From the NCBI RefSeq assembly GCF_008831285.2, contig NC_045142.1, forward strand, positions 18,229,354-18,293,353: DNA of 64,000 nucleotides. Direction: 5' to 3'. Both the position numbers and the translations under genes were made by a program. The stretch is from Nymphaea colorata (Eukaryota > Streptophyta > Magnoliopsida > Nymphaeales > Nymphaeaceae). How positions within the stretch are numbered: the stretch's first letter is position 1; every line of letters starts with the position of its first letter. Positions 12,577 through 24,818 of this stretch are shown piece after piece. The notes under the pieces were generated by a model. That model did no database searches, was not told the origin of the DNA, and saw only the letters and a list, made by a program, of their open reading frames with translations.

Positions 12577-13053
12577 TCATTCCACAGCTGCGAGAGAAAC
12601 GCAGTCCAGGCCGCACCCGCACTGCGGACACACTGCAAAATTCGACACCGGGAAGGACGCCGACGCGATTCCGACAGAGAAGTCGAGATCGTCTCCTTCG
12701 ACGGTGACCTCGACAATGCTGAGCCAGAAGAACAGCACCTTCACGCTGATCCCGCTCAGGCTATAGAGCTTCTTGGAAGAGATGTAGCCGGTGACGGTGG
12801 ACTTGTACTTGATATCGTACGAGCCTTCCAGGGAGAAGGTGCAGGTCCCGTTGAGGTAGACGGAAAACTTGCCGGTGGAGGAATTGAGCTCGTAGCTCAC
12901 CACTCCCTCCGGCAGCAGGCCGATGGGGAAGCCGTACTCCTCCAACACTTCGTATGCTGTCAACGTGTCGTTGGACGCCGCCACCGCCACCGACACCAGA
13001 ACCGCCACTAGAGTGGCCAGGATGGCCCTGGAAGGTGAAATCGCCACCACCAT
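12577..13053 (-). CDS. DUF538 family secreted protein
   Basis: A 158-residue single-exon protein. Residues 1-25 form a signal peptide, with a hydrophobic core from ILATLVAVLVSVAVA and likely cleavage after AVAA, so it probably enters the secretory pathway. The mature part is a plant DUF538 domain: the TAYEVLEEYGFPIGLLPEGV motif, a YELNSSTGKFSVYLNGTCTF strand pair, DIKYKSTVTGYIS, LSGISVKVLFFWLSI and a final VGIASASFPVSNF. The biochemical function of DUF538 is not settled; members have been linked to stress responses and lipid-type or BPI-like folds. The third codon positions are GC-rich compared with the flanks. Start choice is the first Met before the signal peptide. A TATA-like box lies about 95 bp upstream. 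Confidence 0.88.
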   Translation of the reverse strand: MVVAISPSRAILATLVAVLVSVAVAASNDTLTAYEVLEEYGFPIGLLPEGVVSYELNSSTGKFSVYLNGTCTFSLEGSYDIKYKSTVTGYISSKKLYSLSGISVKVLFFWLSIVEVTVEGDDLDFSVGIASASFPVSNFAVCPQCGCGLDCVSLAAVE

Positions 13054-13144
13054 CTTCGTAATTCCTCTTCTTTATCTCAGTTTCTCGTCTCTTTTCACTG
13101 GAATCTGGAAAGCGGTAGCCCTCTCTCCTTGTACCAGTGTGTCT

Positions 13145-13156
13145 TCTATATATGTA
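13145..13156 (-). promoter_or_regulatory. TATA box of the DUF538 gene
   Basis: The minus strand reads CTACATATATAG about 95 bp upstream of the DUF538 start codon, a normal distance for a plant TATA element with a leader of about 60 bp. It is the only good TATA-like match in the preceding 300 bp. Confidence 0.5.
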
Positions 13157-13159
13157 GAG

Positions 13160-14363
13160 TAGCTGTGTGAGAGCGATAGAGAGAGCCACCTTTCTTTTTC
13201 CATCACGCCGTTCGCTTGCCAAACCGTCAAAGGCAGTGAGAGCAGACCAACAGATTGAAGGACGAGTGGTTGGACACGTAAAAGGAAGAGATCCAATGTG
13301 GATTAGATGGATTTGTCCTTCCTTGCTTGTGAAAGTAGAAATTGACCGATGGGACGAGGATCACTCTCATTCACACGGACTGGGTACCATTTCTCTCTCT
13401 CTCTCTTTTTATATATATATTATATATATATACCCTCATCTTTGGCTTTTGCCAAAAGAACAAAAAGTTCTATACGAGAACGATAGCACCTTTGTAAGGA
13501 TTGGCAGGACTAGAAGCATAGATAAGGCAGGGTTTAACTATGTCAGCTAGTTTTCAAGAACGGGACAAAGAGTTGGATGAAATTGCTTGGAGTCGCATGA
13601 CAAAGGTTCTAGACAACAAACTTCAAACAATACCAGGTTTTACCTTCAAGGGTATGTTTCTGATGCTCTTTGATTACCCATGTCTGGCATCTCTCTTTCT
13701 CTCTCAATATAAATTTTAAGCAACACCAGTTCTGACCTTCAGTAATATGCCTCTGACCCATAAATTTTAATCATGCCAATTCGACACTGATTAACATCAC
13801 CTATCTCTCTAGCATTTTTTTCCCCCAAAATAATTAGCCTAAGAGACAGCTTAGAAACTATAATGGCAGGTTACTTTTGTTACGTGTGAATTAAAGGAGA
13901 CGCATTTAAATGACTAAGCAGCTTGAGAATGAATTTGAACCGTGTATCTGTTTAAAAGGATGCTTTACTAGACAACATAAACCCAATAACAATCATGAAC
14001 AACCCATGTACGTCTCTTTTATGCAGAATTCACAAGACCAAGGGCTGAGATCGGAGAGCTTGTAGTTGTACAGCATAAACTGAGTCTGGAAAAATACAAA
14101 CTTTTCTCCAAGAAAAAAAAAAGAAGCTTAACCATTCAGCACCCCAATTGACGTAAAAATGACAAAGTTTGGGACAACAAGAAATATCATGCCGCAGGAT
14201 AATCAGCCGCCATAAAAAAATACCCATCAAATACAAATGTCATTTTCCTTGTGTTCTTACACATAAATGCACAATGGTACAACAAAAACAAACAAAAATG
14301 GGAGCACATTCTTCTTTACGTACAAACAAATTAACAACCTGCAATCCTGAGCAGTGAGAAGTA
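13160..14363. other. Intergenic; (CT)n/(TA)n tract, no gene seen
   Basis: A mixed (CT)n-(TA)n microsatellite lies at about 13,391-13,430. The end near 14,030-14,363 is probably 3'UTR of the unrecognised minus-strand gene to the right. Confidence 0.4.
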
Positions 14364-15225
14364 CTACCCGCGTCCTCCAGAATTGGGTGCACGCATGAGA
14401 GCCCTCCGTTCTAATTCCTTGTCCACGAGATCAAATACTGAATTGCAGAATAAACTCAAATGAACCTAACAGCCAGCTCTTCGAACATTCTTGTTGCCCA
14501 TGTTTTATTCAAACCAGAGGAAGAATTTCTAGCAATTACATGATTTAATCATCCAATTATTTTACCTCAAGAAGATTGATCAGTGGAAGCAAAAAAATAA
14601 ACATTGAGGGCATGGAAGAATCAAAATGGAAAAGGTGAAGAAACTAGTCTGCTTTTTCTTCGCATCGGCAGCAATAATGATATGCTCAACAACAGAACAG
14701 TTGCATCATGACATACTCCAATACACCTCCAGAAATAGTTTTCCCCATTGAGATACTAGGTGCTCCAAGCAGCCCAAGGTATCTTCCTGCAGCCTTCGAG
14801 CACCCAAAATCCCCTTTACAACGTGTCAAATCACATTTAGATCCTTCCTGTTGCAAGAGAAGAACTAAGACTCGGTAAGTACAATAAAGAGCAGATAGAA
14901 GATCTGGCACAAAAACACAAGGAATTTACAAACATCTCGAACGAAAGGAATCAATAGGAAAAGAACATGAAAGCGTTCAGCATCCAAAAGATTCACCAAT
15001 GTCAAAAAGAAGCACCATTGAATAGGCAATCTTGTGCTTTAATGACACCAATTCAAGAACTACCATTAGACTGCACCCTGTGGACAACAAGAAACTTGAA
15101 AGGAATCTTCTGAATCCAGCACCAAGGATCCCGTACATCAATTCAAAAAGATGCTTTAGTACATCTGTAAAGAACGAGTCTAAAATACTTTCCATTTCCA
15201 CTGCACAAGCCACATAACCTGACAT
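14364..15225 (-). CDS. Possible 3' exons of an unrecognised gene
   Basis: A candidate last exon at 14,364-14,437 (minus) reads FDLVDKELERRALMRAPNSG and stops at TAG. It is preceded by GCAATTCAG, a good acceptor. Further upstream on the same strand, about 14,690-14,850 holds an open stretch with CDLTRCKGDFGCSKAAGRYL preceded by TGCAACAG. About 15,000-15,225 holds another, with MESILDSFFTDVLKHLFELM. Their joins are not established. I cannot place the peptide in a family. It could be a real small gene, or a long gene whose other exons lie in 15.2-17.4 kb. The coordinates are only the span of the visible pieces. Confidence 0.3.
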
Positions 15226-17741
15226 GTTCGTGAGCGGCTTAGATTATGCTTCTAACCCGTCTCTTGCTTAGGACTGAAAAGTAAGGCGCTAACCAGCCAA
15301 ACATGAGCCCCACTCAACTTTGTGATGGTTTCATGAACTCTAAAAACTGCTATTTAAAGTATGATCTAAACACACAGATACTTCAAAACTGCTTGAAAAA
15401 TCAATTATACCAAAAACTCTAAAAACCACTATTGCCCCAAGATTTGGAAAGATTGAAGAGTCCACACATCGTAGCCTATTTTCTCGCCTTGGTTAAAGGC
15501 AAATAGGCTTCACTGAAAGTGTCCTAAAGATGCTTCTGCTATTAAAATCTCCACGTGGCTCTTTTAGTTTAGGCGCAACACATCTTTACGGTAGAAAAAA
15601 AAATAATGGCTTTGTTCAAGCTTGCAGTCTATATAACTGGAACAATGATATAAACATGCATATTCCATAACAACAAAGGAGTCCAACAAGGAAACATTTT
15701 GTCAAGATGCACAGAACAACATCAAATGCATATCATAATCACAGTCAGTATCCAAGTTCGGTTGATCATGTGTGTACTTTGAATTGTTAATGACCAAGTA
15801 CTTGTGCATCACCACCAAGGCAATGAGAAAAGATGAGAACATAACACACAACATCAACTACATCTACTTGTCCACACCAAAGACAACCAATGAAATTTTT
15901 AAACATTCAGCCATAGGGACCAAGTCAATACAAACTGAGGTTTTCTTGAAGTCAACTACCACTATATTGGTCATATCTATGGACTTTGTATCTCTTATAG
16001 AACTAGTGATTGCGAGAGAAAGCTGGTAATGATGTCCACCAGGATATACAAATGAACTAAACCTGTTCCTTTTTTCAATATATGTGAGATCGTATGTTCA
16101 TATTTGCCATTTTCCTAGCAGGATGAGAATTGTTTAGGGAATGACAATGTCAGCTCTTGGTCCATCACCCAAGCTTTACGCTTTTAAATCCACTCCAACA
16201 TGGTCCTTGACAATGAAAAAAACATAATATGAAAAGATTAAGCTGAAATGCAATTTTCCATTTTCCCCACAGTACAACCTAAGAATCAGATATTTGAGAG
16301 CTAGACCTACTCAAATGCTAATGAAGAAATTACTTGAGGATCTAATTTAGGCCATGAAGCAGCTGGTGCACACATGCAAGAGACTTATCAAAATCCATAT
16401 ACCAGTTAGGAATTGTAATATGCGTGCAATGCAAATCACCTTTTGGACGGCCACAATGGACATGCTAAGCAAACTTCTCCTCATAAGCACAGGTAATATA
16501 ACGGTTACCAAGATAACTAGCACATGCACATAGCAGAATTGTTACTTAACAAGAATATTATGAATTTCAAATCCTAACTTAATGTTCAGTAAGTTGTTAC
16601 TTGACAAGAACATTATGAATTTCAAATCCTAAATTAATGTTCAGTATCGAACTTTCATTTTTTTTTTTTTTCACTTTCAATTATTTATCTAAAACTTTAA
16701 GATGTCTTCCTTTGATCAAAATTTAATTCAAATGCATGGTCCAGGTTCATAAATTTATGACCTATTGAAGTTTATGCATTATTTTTCAGTGATTTTCCAT
16801 AATACATCAATCGCATATTGAGATCAATCAGTATTTTTCCTGCATGCTTTAATATACTGATAGAATTTTGTTCATCCAATGCTAAGTAAATGTGAACAAG
16901 CCAATTGGGAGATAGTCAGCTACCATCTACTTAATAAGATCCTACGCCCCACAGGTACTTCTAGTTCTAACAGATTCTTGTCCTTGTACCTGCGCCATAC
17001 TCATTTTGGTACTTATGTATGTCTCACATAGATCATTTGGCATTTCATAGTAAGTATCTAACTTTTACCGCACGTTTTTTAAATGGTAGGCACCTATATA
17101 TCTGGTATATATGAGGCTTCTTTTTCATTGATAAGAAAAGCAAGTGGGGGGGTTTAGCAAACAATTACCAGATTATGCCTTGACTGAGAAACATCCGCGT
17201 ACGGAACCTTTAACAGCTCCTTCAACCCCTAGACAATGGACGAAAATCTTATCGGCCACCCTTTCAGTGTTCGGGTTGTTAATATAGCCACAGGCCCACA
17301 ACCTAGCCCATCTTTGAACCAATTTCGTATTGTACCCCTAGAATCTAAGATGTGAACGTGTACCAACAGCGATATTTCTCTGGAATATGTCAGATAAAAA
17401 AAGCCTATAAAACTCATCTAGAAGACATTAAATTAACATGCTTTTTGGTGCACTAAGATGCTTTGATATTTCTAATTTTGTCTTTTGTCAACAAAAACGT
17501 ACTTCCCTCTTTATGAGTTGGAAGAATGCAATTCAATAAATTTCACAAAAAATTCGTAGGAGAACTCTTATATTCACGTAACTAATTGTATGATGACCTC
17601 AGTATTCCGAGCTAAAACCAGAACTAACTCATTAAAAGTCTAAAAACAAACGCTTTCGCAAATACGTGAACCCACTGACAGAAGTTCAAGCTAAAAAGAA
17701 AGAGAAAGGAAAAAGAAAGAAACTTACGTGGTGACAACACT
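15226..17741. other. No gene resolved; lies 3' of SEC15B
   Basis: AT-rich, with no convincing coding exon on either strand. The part near 17,620-17,741 is 3'UTR of SEC15B. On the minus strand CACCACG-GTAAGT-like sequence near 17,726 could be a 3'UTR donor, but no matching acceptor was chosen. Confidence 0.35.
16539..16648. repeat. Tandem duplication, 55-bp unit x2
   Basis: TTGTTACTTAACAAGAATAT at 16,539 recurs at 16,594 with about four substitutions in 55 bp. Exactly two adjacent copies are present, a recent local duplication without terminal features. Confidence 0.85.
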
Positions 17742-20234
17742 CTAAACTTCCTTGAGTCTTTTGATGAGAGCATCCAAAGACTTCTTCTTGGGATTTTGCT
17801 TGGCAGCCCTTGTACCAAAAGTGCTGAAGTACCTTTCCGATGGATCTCTCAGCTTCTCCGATATAGTCACCACCTTCCGGTAATCCAGCGCCCCATAGTT
17901 CTTCTCTCTTATAACCGGATTCAGGAAGTTCTCAGGGTGACTACTATCCAGCAAATTCACCAATTGCCTTGCCTCCATTAACGACTCCTTCAAAGACGGA
18001 TCAGAAGAAGAAGGCGAAGTAGACTGTACAGAGCTGTCAGCACCATTCTCCTCCACCTCCTCCCCACCCCTCATGAGCTGCCTATCCTGGGTCTCTGCAA
18101 AAGATTCCAATATCTTGAGATCAGCATCCAACCCCGTGACTGCAGTCGCATTAAACCGCTTGACGCCATCTCCGGCAAGAACAGCAACAATGCTGTCTGA
18201 GACATGCCTCAAAACGCCTCTCAGGATATTCATTAAGATGTCCGGAGAGAGAATCTGCTGTCCTGTAGAGACGAGGGTCTCAAGGTAGATGACTACCTCA
18301 TTCACATACTCATTCCCGTTAAACGGGGGATCATCGGCGATCCAGTTCACGTTGTCAAGTAAGGTCATGAACTCGTCAACCTTTGTCTTCACGAGCCTCA
18401 ACAGAAGGTCGTGGGCAGCCTCCCTTGATGGAGCCAGTGGTGAAACCGGCCGGCGTTTGCGCTCCACCGTCCTAATTGGGATACCAGAAAGCTGAGCTGC
18501 ATGCCGGACGAAGAACTCGCATGCTCGCTCCAGTATGGCCGTGTTGGCAGCAACCTGCATAGCCTGCGAGACTGTATAGACGCTTCCCGAGCTCATCAAT
18601 CGAAGAAGCGAACCGTTGAGGACTTCTGCAAGTAGCCGATCGAGATACTTCTTCACCACGTCGTAGAAATCAAGCTGCCCGCTGTAGGAAAGGAAGCTCA
18701 CCGAGTCCTCCACAAAGGAACGGACAATCCTGCAGCAATCGGGCACCGTCGAGGAGAATGGCGCGATGTAAGGAAATGCAGGGATTATGTCAGAGTTCTG
18801 TATGTGGAAGGCGAGCACGTTCATGTTATACTCGTATTCCTTCTTCATCACCATCGGATCAAACTTGTCGCCAGAAATGGCGTCCGACATCTGCTTCTGG
18901 CAATCGGCGAGGAGCAGCTCGTGGTACTTGTCGCGGTGCTGGCTGAGCACCACAAGGAGGGGATCGACATGGTAGCCGTACCGTCGGAGGGTCACTCCCA
19001 GAAGGCTCACGTAGTCCTTGATAAGGAGGAGGTGGTTCGCCGTCTGCATCCGTGAAAACTGGTCCTCTAATACGGAGCACATCTTTCCTATGGCCATGTC
19101 CCACAGGTTGTCCACGTCGTTCCGAAATATGAGGTCACCGGCGGTGCGGAAAATCCGGTCTTCGACAATGAAGAAGCCGGCGATCTGCGCGAAGAAGGTC
19201 TGATGCGATTCGAGGAAGGGGCTCATGGAGGAGATCTGGAAGTCCGAGGTGAGCTGCAGCTTGCGGTTCTCCAAGTACTGTTGCCTGAACCGATCCTTGA
19301 GCCCCAGGGTCTGGTAGATGTGGTAGCAGCGGTAGAGGGACCGGAGATCGGCTATGTCACCTCCGGCGGCGGAGTTCGAACCTGCGCTTGTGTCGGATCT
19401 CCTATCCTCCTCCATATCGTCGTCTTCCTCGGTGTGAAGAGAGTAGACGCAATCACGGAGGCTGACCCTGGTTTGCTCCTCCACCTGACGCTGCTTGACG
19501 CGGAGCTCCTCCTCGCGCTGGCGGGCGGAGGAGGCGCGGCCGATGGCAAGCTGGCCGAGCTCACGGCTGGCGACGCGGATCTGGACGAGCCAGTCGCTGA
19601 AGTCCTTGGAGACGCGAAGCTCGATGTGGGCGCGGATAGTAGGGATGTGGCAATCCAGCATCCGGCGGAGGGCGGAGGAAGGGGTGCGTGGAAGGAGATC
19701 TTGCTCGAGGAGCGAGAGCGATTTCAGGGCAAGATATAAATCATCGCTGGAGAGGTGGCCGTTGACATTGGCGCAGACGGAAGCCGTCCGAGCGCAGAGC
19801 GTGGCCGAGCGGAGAGCGAGGCAAAGGTTGGCGCGTACGGTCTCTGCCTCCAGGAGCTCCTCGAGTCGAGAAAGCAGGGGGAGGCCGGCCTCCTGGAGTC
19901 GGCAGTTAGTCTCGGAGAGAGCCGATTTCAGAGAGTCGGCATCTGCGAGGAGGGCTCGGAGGTCGTCGACGGCGAGGATGAAGTCCTCGTAATGGGAACG
20001 GCAAACATCCTCGATCTCGGCCTCCTTGGAGCGGGCGAAGCGGCGAAGGTGGTGGAGGAGGGCGTCAGGCTTCCCGGCGGCGAAGGCCTTACGGACTAGA
20101 GGACCGAGGTCATCCCCATTGCAGATGGAGGACGAGATGAGCATGTAGTCAAGCTTCTCAGCGGACTCATCCCCGTCAGGTCCCGGAGACCCCGCCGGAG
20201 CCACCCGCCGGCGCGTCCTCGTCCCCGGATGCAT
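17742..20234 (-). CDS. SEC15B: Exocyst complex component SEC15B
   Basis: An intronless 830-residue Sec15 subunit of the exocyst, the octameric tether that docks secretory vesicles at the plasma membrane before SNARE fusion. Sec15 is the subunit that meets Rab GTPases on the vesicle. The whole family length is present: N-terminal EKLDYMLISSSICNGDDLGP and FARSKEAEIEDVCRSHYEDF, the SSARQREEELRVKQRQVEEQ coil, DQFSRMQTANHLLLIKDYVS, AFPYIAPFSSTVPDCCRIVR, GQLDFYDVVKKYLDRLLAEV, and the C-terminal LDYRKVVTISEKLRDPSERY followed by KSLDALIKRLKEV. The intronless state and sequence fit the SEC15B rather than the multi-copy SEC15A type. I chose Met at 20,234 because it matches the usual start a few residues before the R-R-R-V/K-V segment. 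An in-frame upstream Met at 20,312 would add 26 residues, mostly a run of Arg. Third positions are very GC-rich. Confidence 0.95.
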   Translation of the reverse strand: MHPGTRTRRRVAPAGSPGPDGDESAEKLDYMLISSSICNGDDLGPLVRKAFAAGKPDALLHHLRRFARSKEAEIEDVCRSHYEDFILAVDDLRALLADADSLKSALSETNCRLQEAGLPLLSRLEELLEAETVRANLCLALRSATLCARTASVCANVNGHLSSDDLYLALKSLSLLEQDLLPRTPSSALRRMLDCHIPTIRAHIELRVSKDFSDWLVQIRVASRELGQLAIGRASSARQREEELRVKQRQVEEQTRVSLRDCVYSLHTEEDDDMEEDRRSDTSAGSNSAAGGDIADLRSLYRCYHIYQTLGLKDRFRQQYLENRKLQLTSDFQISSMSPFLESHQTFFAQIAGFFIVEDRIFRTAGDLIFRNDVDNLWDMAIGKMCSVLEDQFSRMQTANHLLLIKDYVSLLGVTLRRYGYHVDPLLVVLSQHRDKYHELLLADCQKQMSDAISGDKFDPMVMKKEYEYNMNVLAFHIQNSDIIPAFPYIAPFSSTVPDCCRIVRSFVEDSVSFLSYSGQLDFYDVVKKYLDRLLAEVLNGSLLRLMSSGSVYTVSQAMQVAANTAILERACEFFVRHAAQLSGIPIRTVERKRRPVSPLAPSREAAHDLLLRLVKTKVDEFMTLLDNVNWIADDPPFNGNEYVNEVVIYLETLVSTGQQILSPDILMNILRGVLRHVSDSIVAVLAGDGVKRFNATAVTGLDADLKILESFAETQDRQLMRGGEEVEENGADSSVQSTSPSSSDPSLKESLMEARQLVNLLDSSHPENFLNPVIREKNYGALDYRKVVTISEKLRDPSERYFSTFGTRAAKQNPKKKSLDALIKRLKEV

Positions 20235-23200
20235 CGTCGCCGCCTTCCTATCCCTCGATCGACGCCTCCTTCTTCTTCGCCTTCTGGGTTCTCGGCGTCC
20301 GGTCCAGCGCACAAGGATTTTGGGGGCGGCGCAGAAGTAAAATTACCAAATACTCTTTCAAATAACGGATTAAAGTGGGAGGAAGCACGTCTCTATAGTA
20401 ACCACGTATAAATGAATACGCCTGTTGCATCCCGCCACGTGTCAGATTATTTCGTATTCCTCCTAAATTAACTTCTGGTGTTAAACATTCCAATTATCGG
20501 GAGGTTGGCTTTTCATTTTCGTTTTTACAAACAATCAATTTTAACGGCAATTCAGTATTCCTTTCCTTTCTTCCTTCCTTGGTTTCTCAAGAAACGAGTT
20601 TCAATTTGAAGGGAGAACTTCTCCCGGGATGATTTTGCGGAACGAGTTGTCGTTTACTTGCTCATGGTGGAATGGCCTTGCCCTTGAGCCGTCACCGTCA
20701 GGGATGGAAGGGTGTTTTGGTAATTGACATTATTTCGAGAATCCAGCTCCAGATAGCTCATACAAAGTGGTCATACGGGTCCGACTCGAATGGTGGAATC
20801 CAAATCAGAACATTTTTGGATTTGGACCTTGAACATCTCAATCAACGTATTTAAGATCGAGTGGAAAAGTCCAACTGGATTTGAAATCTTAAGATCTCGA
20901 TCACCATGGATCTACGGTGAAAGGAGGGCAAAGCAACAAGAAAACAAACTTTTTTGCCTTATAAGGCTTTTGAAAAGGATGAAGTAGCTTTTCAAGTTTG
21001 ATCCAAAAAAAATTTTCAATCGCGACACTTCGTTTTAAGCGTAATTCGAATTTTTGTCACATTTATCTGATTTTTCTATTACGACCACACACGAGGTCCA
21101 GTGAAAATATCTAACGTCCGTTTTAATATAACAAAAAGGTATCGTTTTATTCGTCAATGGAGCCAGAGCTTCATTGAATTGAACGGTTGTCAGCAAGTTT
21201 CAAGGCCCCATATAAAGATTTAAGAAAATAGAAGCTTAAATTTGAGATTACCAGTAAACAATAATGGTCTCTCGAAAGAAAATTTTCGTTGACTCATGAA
21301 GCTTGCATTTGACGGCATTGTCTTTGTAAGTTGAACGGCAATTTCCAAATTTCTTTATTAACACCAGCCCGGACCAGCTGTTACTAGCTATTCGGACTTC
21401 ACCAAACTTAGTCACGAGTTAAGATTGGTCCGACTCGGCCCTTGCCCAATGCAAGCCATTTTAAAATTCGATCGATTCGACTCGACGAGTCAGCAGCTTG
21501 TTGAACCAATGAGGTCCGGGTAATTTTTGTCGATCCAAGTCCAATTCATGAGTTTGCCAACTATAACTAATTCACTCCACATAAACACTTTGTCCCGACC
21601 ATTATAACATGTGTGTCTCCTAAGACATACGGAACATGACGACTTGACATCATCGTCACCTTCCTTCCGTGTATCGCTGACATTTAGAGTTTCATAAAAT
21701 CATTGTTAAAATATTTCATGGGTCTATTTCGGCAAATTCTAGCAATAACAATAACAATATGTTGCTGCTGTCAAACGACCTTCTAAAGTTATATTTTAAT
21801 AATGCTAAATAAGTAGATGTTTCAATTGTGATATTGGAACTCATAACTTAAAACAAAACACATTTGGAGAACGCCATATTCTCCTTTTTAAAGATGTGTG
21901 TAATGTTAATAGTTTGTAAATCTAATAATCAAATGTTAGAAATAATCATAACTTGTTAGCTTCCTTAGAATAAAAGCATAGTTTTTCAAAGGATGTATAT
22001 GTTAAGTACATGTATTGGAAAAGACCAAAATATTTTCTTATCAAATGCATCCTAAAAATCAACTCAACTTCAGAGGTTGCAATTGCAAATGGTCGGATCA
22101 TATTTAAAGTTCTCTCTCTCTTTTTTTTTTTTAACTTTTTTCTTTTAATGGTAGAGGTAGTTTGGTAGACGCTTTTTTTTTTCATGTTCTATTTAATAGA
22201 TCTGATCCAACCCCTACTTTCCCAATTTAATCCATTTGAACCCCCACTTTTTATATTTTTAGGGATGTCAATATATCTGAATTTATTTACCATTCTTATA
22301 TTTAAATACTAGGCAATACAGCCTGGTAAAAATAAATAAAATGCCTAAACTTCCTCCCTCTATCTTTTTTGTTTTCCCTTTACTCTTGTCTATTGCTAAA
22401 GTATCGGAGTAGCATTTACAAAAATTGAACTTTCATCCGAGTCATTTCTTTTAACGATTAGTTTTTTAATCTTGAGGGAGATTTGCATGGGTCAGGCTCT
22501 TTAGGATATCGGAGGGGAAGCTCTCCGACGAACAAAACAACAATAGAAATAAAGAAAACACTGGGCATAAGGAACATGATGTTTGTTCCTAAAACTCTCA
22601 AACATTAGACAAAAAAACAATATTGGTAGAATGGGCAGAATAATAGTGTGATAGGCCTGTTTTGTTTTATGGTATAACTATCAAAGGACCTCTAGGGTCT
22701 GTTAATCTCCACATGTTTCACCTTGCGTGTAGGACTCACCCCTTTTATGGTACAAGAGCATATCCCTCGCAATTCGAACCAGAGTCATGCTGCATAACAC
22801 ACCCCAAGCTTGCCCTTTTGATCTATGCCCCTCGGAGCATGCCAACCATCAACACTCCTGAAAAATAATCGGATCGCGACACATACCGGGTATAGGTAGA
22901 ATCCAGGGTTCAAGCTCGGAACCAAATCTTGAACTAAACTTTCACTTTTCCAAAATGAGCTGGCTTGTCATCAAGTCGAGGTACATTTTTCTCCAAGTTT
23001 TTAATTAAATGGAACTTGTCATATGTTCTTGAATGTGGAACTTTTTTTTTTTTTTTTTGGGTTGCTTTATATATGGGCAGCAGGGTATATGTTAGACCCT
23101 GAACATGAAACTTTTGTGTAGCAACTAAAAATGACTAATATACTCTTCATAATAAGTCAAAGACCTCCCTTTGTAGGGGCAAAAGTAGAACTTGAAAAAA

Positions 23201-24743
23201 GATTTCCTCTAATCCCTACCATTTACCTTTTCTTTCATATAAACACAATGTTAGAATACTCAAACTTGAGTTTGGTGTATAAAAATTAAAAAAAAAACAA
23301 AAAAAAACAAAAGCACTTTGTTGGCGAAGTCTGGTTCCAGTCAAATTGAATTTGGATCTTTTGTCTGGTTTATGATTTCAAATTTTCACCAATATTTCAA
23401 AACGAAGCGTATATCATATCTTCATCATTGGCTGCAAAAGCTTACAAATTCAAGTCATGTTTTAAAAGTTAATACAATCTTCCACTCGACTCGCTATCAT
23501 TTGACAACGGCATGTTTGGTAGACTCAGTCGCAAAAGGCTTGCAAAATCTGATCTCTATTTTAAAAAGTCTAATTTTCAACGCAATCGTTTTGGGCTTTG
23601 GCCCCAGCAATTTTAAAAAATTTGACTTGTTTTATATAAAAATTTTGAAACATGATATTTCGGCCCTAATCAAAATTTAAAAACTTTAATTTGACCATTT
23701 TCATGAAAATTTTTTAGTTCCGCCCCCTCTCTAAAACTAAAAGGGTCTAATATTAAATCATCCTTGGATTTCAAGTCACCTTAAATTAAAACTTTCAAAA
23801 AACTAAGATCATTCTGGTCTGGTTGGCTTCATGCAAAGTACCTTAGAAATCAAAGTCCCTAAAATTGGTTATGGACATTATTGATGTAACCTTACACTTG
23901 TAAATATCATCTGAAGAATAAATTGATAAAAACGTGCATTAAATTAATTAATTTTTAGTTACTTTTAATAATTAGAATTAATAGCTCTTATGGCATCAAA
24001 AAATAATTTGCTTTTCACGAAAACAGTATGAACTAAAATATGTTTTATATGAAGCTACTGTGCATAAACATATTAAAATATTTAGATTTCGTTTAAAATG
24101 TTTATGACAAATGCTTAAGGAGTCTCGTCTTTCACTCACACTTGGCTCCTAAGCTCGAGCCACGTTCCAAGCCAATTCGAGCCAGTGGAAAGGAGCTTGA
24201 TTCAAGTTCAAGGCAAGGCAGTTAGGCTGGTAACTTGTACATGATCTTTATATATATATATATATATAACAGAAGTAATTTGGAATGAAATTTTTCATCA
24301 TCTTTTGTACCATAATAGTTCATATGTTTTTTCTTTGCATATTATTTACAAATAGTTGAAAATTTTGCAATTATGAAACTGCCATTATCCAGATATTTTT
24401 CATAGAATAGGCCTTAAGGTTTTTCAAGTTGAAATTTTGTTTCTTTTATATTTTAAAAATATGTTTATTTATTTTAATTGAAACTCAACCTAAGTCAATG
24501 GTCTGTTCGAAGGGCAGGCCTCTGTCATGGAAAAAAAACATATAGGACTTGTGTGGAGTTTGAGATGCCTGATATCTGTTTTTAGGATCAAGATCAAGAC
24601 AGAGAAACTAATTTTCTGTATTGGATCATAAAAAGAATTAATTGAATTGCCCCCAGTAAGAATCTAAATAAATTTGTTTAAAAATATTGTAGGAAGACAT
24701 TTAGTGAGAGAGAGAGAGGTTCGATGCAAAGATTTGACTAGAA

Positions 24744-24818
24744 TTACAAACGTGAATAGAAATAAAAAGTATAAAGATCCTTACAAACGTGAATAGAAAT
24801 AAAAAGTATAAAGATCTT
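24744..24818. repeat. Tandem duplication, 37-bp unit x2
   Basis: TACAAACGTGAATAGAAATA starts at 24,745 and again at 24,782, a two-copy repeat with almost no divergence. Confidence 0.8.

Noticed and set aside
12443-13011. Plus-strand ORFs of 107 and 160 residues opposite the DUF538 gene
   Set aside because: They are shadows of the GC-rich coding strand; the minus strand has a clear signal peptide and DUF538 motifs.
18758-20099. Several plus-strand ORFs of 60-178 residues opposite SEC15B
   Set aside because: They are antisense shadows of a GC-rich gene with few stops in other frames.
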